DNA of 64,000 nucleotides from Cryptococcus deneoformans JEC21 (Eukaryota; Basidiomycota; Tremellomycetes; Tremellales; Cryptococcaceae). The stretch covers positions 983,501 through 1,047,500 of the forward strand of contig NC_006686.1 of NCBI RefSeq assembly GCF_000091045.1. Direction: 5' to 3'. A model generated the notes under the pieces. The model ran no database searches. It saw nothing but the letters and a program-made list of their open reading frames with translations, and was not told the origin of the DNA. This document shows, piece after piece, positions 57,477 through 64,000 of this stretch. Position 1 is the stretch's first letter, and each line of letters opens with the position of its first letter. The position numbers and the translations under genes are program-made.

Positions 57477-60400
57477 TTATGGCAACTCTTGCCTTTCTTC
57501 AATAGCCTGTTCTCTCACATCCCACTTGCCGTCTATCCCAACCACACCATGCACACCCAAACCCAATCTCTCCCTAACTCTTTCTACCGCCCTGACCCAG
57601 TTCGCCTTCCAGACAAGCACTGCACTGAGCACGCTCGCGTACCCTAGGGCGACACTGAGACCCAGCCAAAGGCCAATCAGGCCAAGAGAAAATGTGGGTG
57701 TGAATGCAAGCCATAGACCAAAAGGGAGGCCGATGATATAATATGACGTGAGGTTGATCAGGGCGCCGGTCGTATGTAGTCCGAGTGAACGAAGAATGGA
57801 TCCCGATGTTGCGGCTATACCATCTGCGATCTACGCACCGCCGTTTTTAGTCACGTACCAGTGGATCTGAGGATCAAAGAAATACATACTTGGAAAAGGG
57901 CGATATAAGGCATGACGGAAGCCACAAGTGCTACAACCTCGGGGTCATTATTGAATAAATAACCCCAATTAGTCCTGAATATAATACAGATCGTGCTTGA
58001 GGCACTCCATCAGCCTACACACGCCTCAAAACGGACTGACCCTGTTCACAAGAAAGATGCGCTCACCTGTTGACCAACGCAAATGTCACACTCAAGAACA
58101 AACAGGTCCTACTAGCCCACTTGGCTTCCCAGTCTCTCCCCGCCCCCAACAAGTTCCCTACCCGCACTGCAGACGCGATACCCAGACTCGCAGGAACTTG
58201 GAAAAAGGTCGAGGCAGTGGAGAGAAGAACTGACTGGGCAGCAAGCGTCGTTGGGCCAAGAAGAGATGCGGCAAGGGCGCACGCCTCCCACGCCCACCAC
58301 TCTGAAGAAAGCTACATCGTGTTAGATAGGACTAGCCATTTAGAGTTTGAAACATACCATGATAGTTCCTGCCAGACCTAGAGAGGTGACTGTACCAAGT
58401 TTAGAGAAAGCATACTTGAACCGTATAGGGTGGAAAGCTTCGCGAGGCCCACAGAAAACAGCCCATAGGGACGAAATGACAAACTATATCAACGAGATGT
58501 CAGCATTATAGTTGTATCGGGAGCCAAGCAAACGAACAGCGAGATTGTAGCTCATGGCAGTAGCAAACGCTCCGCCAGGGAAACCAAGACGAACTGGCTC
58601 TGGACCCCAGACCTTGCGCGCAAAGTCAGCTGAATTTTCCCTGGTGCATTCAACTTGTGAAGATGACAGCTTACCAGCAACCAGTTCATAAAGAGGTTGA
58701 GAGGTGCAACAAAAAATAATGTATATGTCGGGACATGCATGAGATTTTGTGCTTGAAGATACCTTGAACAGCTCAGCTCTCTGAATCCCGTATGCTCCAA
58801 CTCACTTTTTTACCAGTACGTTGCCTCCGTACCCTGGAATACCAATAGAGAGCCATCTAAGATAGACGCCTGCACTGTGGGAAACCTCTGGCTCTGGCTC
58901 AAGCTTAGCTGAAGCAGAACTAATGCATAGACGGACGGCATGCTTACCTTGCCCTAGAACAACAAGGATGGGAGAGATATTCCACCACAAAAGATACATC
59001 GGGATCTATCACATGTAAGCTATCCAGGCAAATGAGGTAGAGGGCTTTGATTTACCATAGAGAACCCCATTACAATGAACCTGGAACGCATGCATAAGCG
59101 CTATAACCAAATGCGCAGACCATCACTTACATTCGCTGAGTCCAGAGACCCACCCGCGAGGGGTCTGATGATGTCCAAGCGGCGGGGAGAAGAGTATCCA
59201 CTAGGTTCATGTTCAGTTTGCATTGTGGTGCGACGACTGGTATAATAACTCACAAGCAGTAGCAAGTCCCTGTAGAATAGAGAAACAAGATACGGAGGCG
59301 GTCATTGATGCCAACCTAACAAGAGTCAGACTGGTGTCTACACACTATTTGTCCAAAGACTCACGAAGATGCAGCCAGCTCAGTTGTTCCCAGGTGCCCT
59401 ATCGACACCACAGAGGCAAGGACTAGAGACCACTCCGCAGCCTGGGTGAAAAAGACCGGCAGCGCAGAACGCAGGATGATCGGAAGCTCAGCCTATCATA
59501 GTCAGCTTCCATTAGATGGACTCAAGGAACAAATGACAGTTACCTTGATAGCTTTTGTCCTATCTCTCACTTCTGTTCCATCCTCCCCTACCGGAAGTTC
59601 CAGATCTTCGGCGTCAAGCTCTTCCACCGGGTCCAAATCCATTAGCCCTGCGTCTCCCACCCTACCACTGCCTGCGAAAACGCCCGTTCCACTCGTTGCT
59701 AGTAACCCTCGAGCAAGGTCCCCTCCTTCATCCTCGTCGGAAGACTCATCTGCTACACGCACAGTTTTGCTGCGAAAAGGAGAAGTGGGAGAAGAGTACG
59801 GAGAGGATGTGTATGACAGCGGACGTTGGCCTTGAAAACGGCCCCTGTGAGTGGAGGTAGAATCTTCGTCGGATGAGTACTGAGCAGGGACGCCATGGGG
59901 TTGAGCGACATCTCCATCTCTGTTTTTACGGCCGTGCTCGCTTTCACGGCGAGGTGGCGTGCGGGCTTTAGACCTTGATCTACTGTTGCCTGCGCCGAGG
60001 CCATCCACCGACGAGACTCGCCGCGAACCCTCGTACGCTCCCAGCGGTGCACTCGCGGCACCATATGACCGTCTAGCTGTCCTTGACACACGCCTCTTCC
60101 AATCATGGTTCAAGAGACTGGTACGTTCTCCTCGCTGGCGATCGGTGTTAATACTATCCTCGTCATCTTGGAATATGAGTGGCTCGTCAAGAGAGGCTTC
60201 CTGGATGGTGCCTACCCCTGGTGCGTGATGGGCCGCGAGCGTATGACCAGTTGTAGATTTGTCTAAATCATCGTCGGAGCCTTCCGCTGGGTGCGGATGA
60301 GAGGGAGAGGGCTGCTGTGCATAGTTATTGTGGTGTGGCGGGGAGTGTTCGCCTGCTACGCGATGTGGGTGTGGATGGGTGCGTGATCTGGAGATGAGGT

Positions 60401-60530
60401 TTTCGAGGTTCGACTGGAGGGCTGCGGGGCGTGGAGTGAGAGAAGTGGCGGGGGCTGGAATTGGAAACTTACCGTATGGGGAAGTGGAGAGGGAGGATGC
60501 GATGGCTGCCGAGTGAGGGTAGTTGGACAT
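57477..60530 (-). CDS. MATE-family efflux transporter with long N-terminal tail
   Basis: Multi-exon minus-strand gene. The first exon, 60530-59544, encodes 329 hydrophilic residues rich in Ser, His, Arg and acidic groups. The membrane part begins right after intron 1 (ELPIILRSALPVFFTQAAEWSLVLASVVSIGHLGTTELAASSL) and shows the MATE repeat pattern, with GLATALDTLLPAAW. The last exon ends in two membrane helices (ALINLTSYYIIGLPFGLWLAF, LGLIGLWLGLSVALGYASV) and a short tail QELP. MATE proteins export drugs or metabolites against H+ or Na+ at the vacuole or plasma membrane. I did not resolve every central intron (58000-59300), so the total length is not given. The symbol is unknown. Confidence 0.85.
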
Positions 60531-60851
60531 GGCTCTCTTGCACCTGCTGGTGATTGTAAATGGTGAATGTAGATGTGGAGCGGCTCAAGGTCGCTCGCTC
60601 CACACGAAACCTCCTCGCAGCGTCCACTTCGTTTATTATCTCGTCACTCGGCGTAGCCCTCGCAACTGCTGGACAAAGCCCGCGGCGTAGTTTTCTTCTT
60701 TATGCAATTGCTACAACAAAACTGCATGTACGTTTCGAAATGCATTATGCATAGGGAATATACAACAATCTCAACCCAGAATTGTACATCTGCTCCCTAC
60801 TCCATTTCATACATTACTATTGCAGTATTCCTCGCCGAACGCGCCCTACCA
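60531..60851. other. Intergenic, MATE promoter and HMG-like 3' flank
   Basis: 321 bp, CT-rich then AT-rich. No feature is supported. Confidence 0.35.
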
Positions 60852-61594
60852 TTACTTCTTGTTTTTCTGCGCACAAACTCAGCTCATGCTTGCTATTGGG
60901 CTGTACGTTGGACATATCATCCCAAAGCAAGAGACTTACGGGGTTCTCCGGACTAGACATTGACTGCGTCAGTCGAAAGATCTCGTTCCAAAGATGCGCG
61001 AAAATAAACTTACGCGGTCTTCCAGTCAGCAGCAACCTTCTTAAAGTTTTCCTGTTTATAATGCGTTTAAATTCCGTCTTTCCGTTTTCAAGTATATAGC
61101 GCGTCGGCTTACCTTGTGGTCAGCCTTCTTGCCAGACTTCTCCTGCTCCTCCTTGAGCTTAGCAAGTTGAACCTTCATGTAGATGTTGCTACATCCACCA
61201 TTAATACGCGTCCGCGATGCATGAAGCAACTATACTGAACTCACTAGGCAGAGGGTTGTCCGGATCTCTTCTTGCCGCCGGTCTTAGCTGTTGATATAGT
61301 GGATGCGCGGATGGGCGTTAAGGAAGAAACAAGGAGGAAGAAAGATACCGAACGCGTCAAAGTCAATAACAATCTCACATGGTGTCTCAGGTGTGCGGTC
61401 CACGCATAGTGCATTGGTCTTCTGCAGTCTTAACACCGCGACATGCCCAAAAATGGAGGCAAAAAACAAGCAAACTTACCTTTGGCTATCACACAGGAGA
61501 TAAAAAATACATCGTCAGCACCCTGTTCGGCTACGACGCGTTGCGCCCAGGTGGACATCATCATCCAGAGGTATGCACTGCACTCACGAGCCAT
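60852..61594 (-). CDS. Small HMG/YABBY-like nuclear protein, 60 residues
   Basis: Six short exons: 61594-61588, 61287-61245, 61188-61113, 61051-61014, 60952-60940, 60857-60852, together exactly 60 codons plus a stop. The protein starts MAPKTGGKKRSGQPSAYNIY, then a Lys-rich helix, then FKKVAADWKTAPENPK. The PSAYN-YM...WKxAPENPK pattern is that of the fungal YABBY/HMG-box-like family of small DNA-binding proteins. It is probably an abundant chromatin protein. The first intron is 300 nt and itself contains a spliceable-looking segment, so an alternative long N-terminus is possible. The last coding exon has only 6 nt, so the exact C-terminus is less secure. Confidence 0.72.
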
Positions 61595-62230
61595 TTTGTC
61601 CTAATGAAAGTTGTTCTTGTAGACGTAAAACGCGAAAAGGAGTTATATGGGAATATACGGTCAATTAATGTAAGAGTGAGAAAAACGGAAAAGAGGGGGG
61701 AAGAAGGGGAAAGAGGGGTGGGTTTATATGACACCGGGAGAGACGCGTTTGGCCCGGGGAAATTAGAAATAAAGGGTCGTCACGTGATTCTCAATTGTTT
61801 TTTATATCGTTACGTGGAAGTTGTTGAATTGTTGGTCGTTACGTGGCTTTTGCTTCCCGTCACTTTTTTTTTGTTAGCTTAATATTATTAAGCTTCTTCT
61901 AATTTTTTTACGTTATTACTATTCACGGCGGCACGGAATTAGCAGCGACGACAACATCATCGATCACGATGATTATTTATTGTCATCAACATACGTACGA
62001 CTTGTTGTACGTCCCGCATGACACTTTTGTAAAACTCCTCGCAACGGCCGTGCGTGTACACTGGCAATTCTCGAGTACTTTGTTGGGCAACCAAGTGTAG
62101 CTATATGCCCAACCAACTTGTCATTATTCATTGTTAGTTGTTTAATTAATAGCGGTAGTTCGTCTAGGACATCCATGCATCATTGAAGACGCTGTATAGT
62201 ACATACAATTCGACTAGGCACGACCACCCA
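61595..62230. promoter_or_regulatory. HMG-like promoter and ENP1 3' flank
   Basis: 636 bp, AT-rich in the middle. A perfect 19-bp AT-rich palindrome lies at 61876-61894 (AGCTTAATA, T, TATTAAGCT). CACGTG-type and ACGTGG motifs occur around 61781 and 61842. No coding is seen. Confidence 0.45.
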
Positions 62231-63888
62231 TTACTGCATCTTGACATCCTCTCCATCCTCAGGCCTAGGCGCACCTCTTTCAACGCTGTTTACGATCTCC
62301 CTTCGGACTTCCGAGGAAATGGTGGGGTGTGGTCGAGCGCGAATAACGTCCAGCAACGCATCCTTCTGGTCCGGTGTTAAATCAGACGCATATCTGCAGG
62401 CTATGTCAGCAATAGAAAGATGTGATACGCGTCAAAAATAGATCTAACCGTTGCACAAATACCAGTAAACTCTGATGCCACAAGACCGGCAGCTTATCCT
62501 CCCCATCCTTACTTCTCGGCGAGTTTGCCAATCTGATGAAGTGGAACACCAACGCATCCACTACTTTGTACGGAAGCGCGTACTTTTTGTCAAGGAGGAT
62601 GCGGATGAAAAGCGAATTAGGTCCAGAGTAATCCATCGATGCAAGGCGGAGAAGGGCCGCTGCGGAGTGGAGAACAGGAACAGACACCTTGGAAAGAACG
62701 GAAGCGAATATGGCGGCTTCTTTCAGCGAGCAGCCCGTCTAAAAGAGATACATCAGCTTGAAATATTAGTTAGGAACATTGGACACACCTCGCAAAGCGG
62801 GAACAAGATGCCTTTAAAGAAGGCAGCCGGTTTGTAGAGTCCCTTCTTGAGCGCCTCGTAAAGGTGTACGTTCAGTTTTCCATTGTTCATTCTCATATCC
62901 TCCCTACATTTGTCCAACAGAACCCCTTCCAAGAACACTCGAACTTCTGTTGGCTTCAAATTAGAGACGAAGATCTTGGTACAAGCAAAAGTGGCATGGG
63001 GGGTCCACTCTGTCGGTTTTGTGAGGGCAAGGAGTTGTGCCCAATGGGGAAGGGAAGGAAGAATTTTGAGGGCTTTGGGTAGGGGGCCTGACTTGTAACG
63101 AGACAAAAGAAAACCAACTTTGCTGTAAACTTCAACAACTTTGGGATTAAGCCCTTTCCTGGGGTCGGGTGGTCCTTCATCTATACAACATCAGCTACAA
63201 CTTCAAGGGCATAAAGAAAAAGGCTCACGTTCATCTACCACACCTCTGCTTACCGCCCCTCCCTGCATTTTGCTAAAGATCATGTCTGCCAGTGTCTTTG
63301 GCTCTCCATCTTCCTCGCCTTGATCTTGTCCCATTGGCGCAGTGCCGCTACCCCTGTTCAAAGCATCGAGCGTAGCATGGTCCGCAGGGTCGATATGCAA
63401 TTCGGCGTACTCCTCGCCTCCAGAAATCTCGCCATCTGAGAATTCCTCCTCCTCCTCGTCATCGGAAGGCAGTTGAGCAATGTCTCGCGGACGTCTTGAC
63501 CTAGAGGTAGAATATTGAAATCAGCAGAGTTTTACTCAGAGCAGATGCTTGTTCTCACGGTTCAGCTTCTGCCTCGTCTTCATCTTCCCAATCATCATCC
63601 TGTCCAAGCTCTCGAGCAACTTCTTCCTGCTGGTCCCTTGCAAGATCCAAAATCTTCTTTGACATCCTGGCATCTTCGGCTTTCTGTCGATTTGCATCAG
63701 ATTATTTAAGCTTACTCGGCAGATATCCGACTACAACTCACAGGCTCATCATCGTCGGCCTCCTCCTTCTTCGCCTTTCTTTTCCCAGGCTTGGTTACAC
63801 GTCCAAACTTGCGGATGGACTCATCCCCTTCAAGCTCAAGGTGTAGGGGGTCGTGGCGTGGCTTGGAAGGTTTGATAACTCGGGGCAT
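62231..63888 (-). CDS. ENP1: Bystin / ENP1, 40S ribosome biogenesis factor
   Basis: Multi-exon gene starting at ATG 63888 and ending at TAA 62231. The basic N-terminus ([19 protein letters not shown]) and acidic Asp/Glu-rich region are typical. The conserved bystin core follows: [141 protein letters not shown] and [25 protein letters not shown], ending in an acidic tail ([11 protein letters not shown]). ENP1 binds pre-40S particles in the nucleolus, with LTV1, and is required for 18S rRNA maturation. Introns lie near 62390-62450, 62740-62790, 63180-63230, 63500-63560 and 63685-63740. Confidence 0.95.
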
Positions 63889-64000
63889 CGTTCTTGTACT
63901 GAAGGCGTATGACTTTTTGTTGAGGTCTGTAAACGACCGACCAATATTTTGAGGAAGCAACTTTTCAGAGCCGGCACGGATCACGTGACTTTCACTGTCA
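63889..64000. promoter_or_regulatory. ENP1 5' flank (window edge)
   Basis: Short upstream stretch of the bystin gene, cut by the right edge. The frame stays open upstream of the chosen ATG, but the sequence there does not look like bystin. Confidence 0.35.

Noticed and set aside
57289..57477. Minus-strand 62-codon frame just after the MATE stop
   Set aside because: It overlaps the MATE stop region and has no recognisable features; read as 3' flank.
61876..61894. 19-bp AT-rich palindrome between the HMG-like gene and ENP1
   Set aside because: Perfect, but composed almost only of A/T in AT-rich DNA; not strong enough to raise as a separate finding.

Overview
The window looks like nuclear chromosomal DNA of a basidiomycete yeast, most probably the Cryptococcus neoformans/gattii complex. 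Nearly every gene is split by many 42-60 nt introns with GT(A/G)AG(T) donors. Genes are closely packed on both strands. The left-end order (a GPI-type chitin deacetylase, SDS22, HAPX, SET1) matches what I remember of the CDA3-HAPX-SET1 neighbourhood of C. neoformans; this is recollection, not a search. I rebuilt most genes exon by exon. For most of them the exon sum is divisible by three and ends at a stop; where it was not checked, the entry says so.

Layout, left to right: chitin deacetylase 3' end (+, 1-412); a 3.3 kb stretch without a supportable gene; SDS22 (+); HAPX iron regulator (-); SET1 H3K4 methyltransferase (-); an unrecognised 519-residue protein (-); an intronless PPR-type protein (+); ORC6 (+) converging on NAA40/NatD (-); VAC14 (+, 17 exons); a Mediator 25-like protein (+) converging on the tRNA ligase TRL1 (-); the HECT ubiquitin ligase UFD4 (+), divergent from TRL1; a TUM1-type sulfurtransferase (+); TIM10 (+); a SIW14/OCA-family phosphatase-like protein lacking its catalytic Cys and Arg (-); a Ser/Thr-rich single-pass membrane protein (+); a two-finger C2H2 transcription factor with a fungal_trans domain (+); an aldo-keto reductase (+); an LRR-RhoGEF (-); a MATE transporter with a long N-terminal tail (-); a 60-residue HMG/YABBY-like protein (-); and bystin/ENP1 (-).

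This is mostly a housekeeping and regulatory neighbourhood, not an island. I see no transposon, CRISPR array, viral insertion, convincing tRNA or rRNA, or biosynthetic cluster. Several genes share broad themes: chromatin and transcription (SET1, NAA40, MED25-like, HAPX, C2H2 factor, ORC6), RNA processing and ribosome assembly (TRL1, bystin), and mitochondria or sulfur transfer (TIM10, TUM1, PPR protein). Nothing suggests they form an operon-like unit.

The most interesting points are: the apparent pseudophosphatase; the LRR-DH-PH architecture, with a likely GC-AG intron inside its gene; a MED25-type subunit in a yeast; the VAC14 5' micro-exons of 4, 18 and 16 nt; a 300-nt first intron in the small HMG-like gene; and several perfect palindromes in promoters, including a CGG-N5-CCG site before the aldo-keto reductase. 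I did not find a clearly novel multi-gene system.
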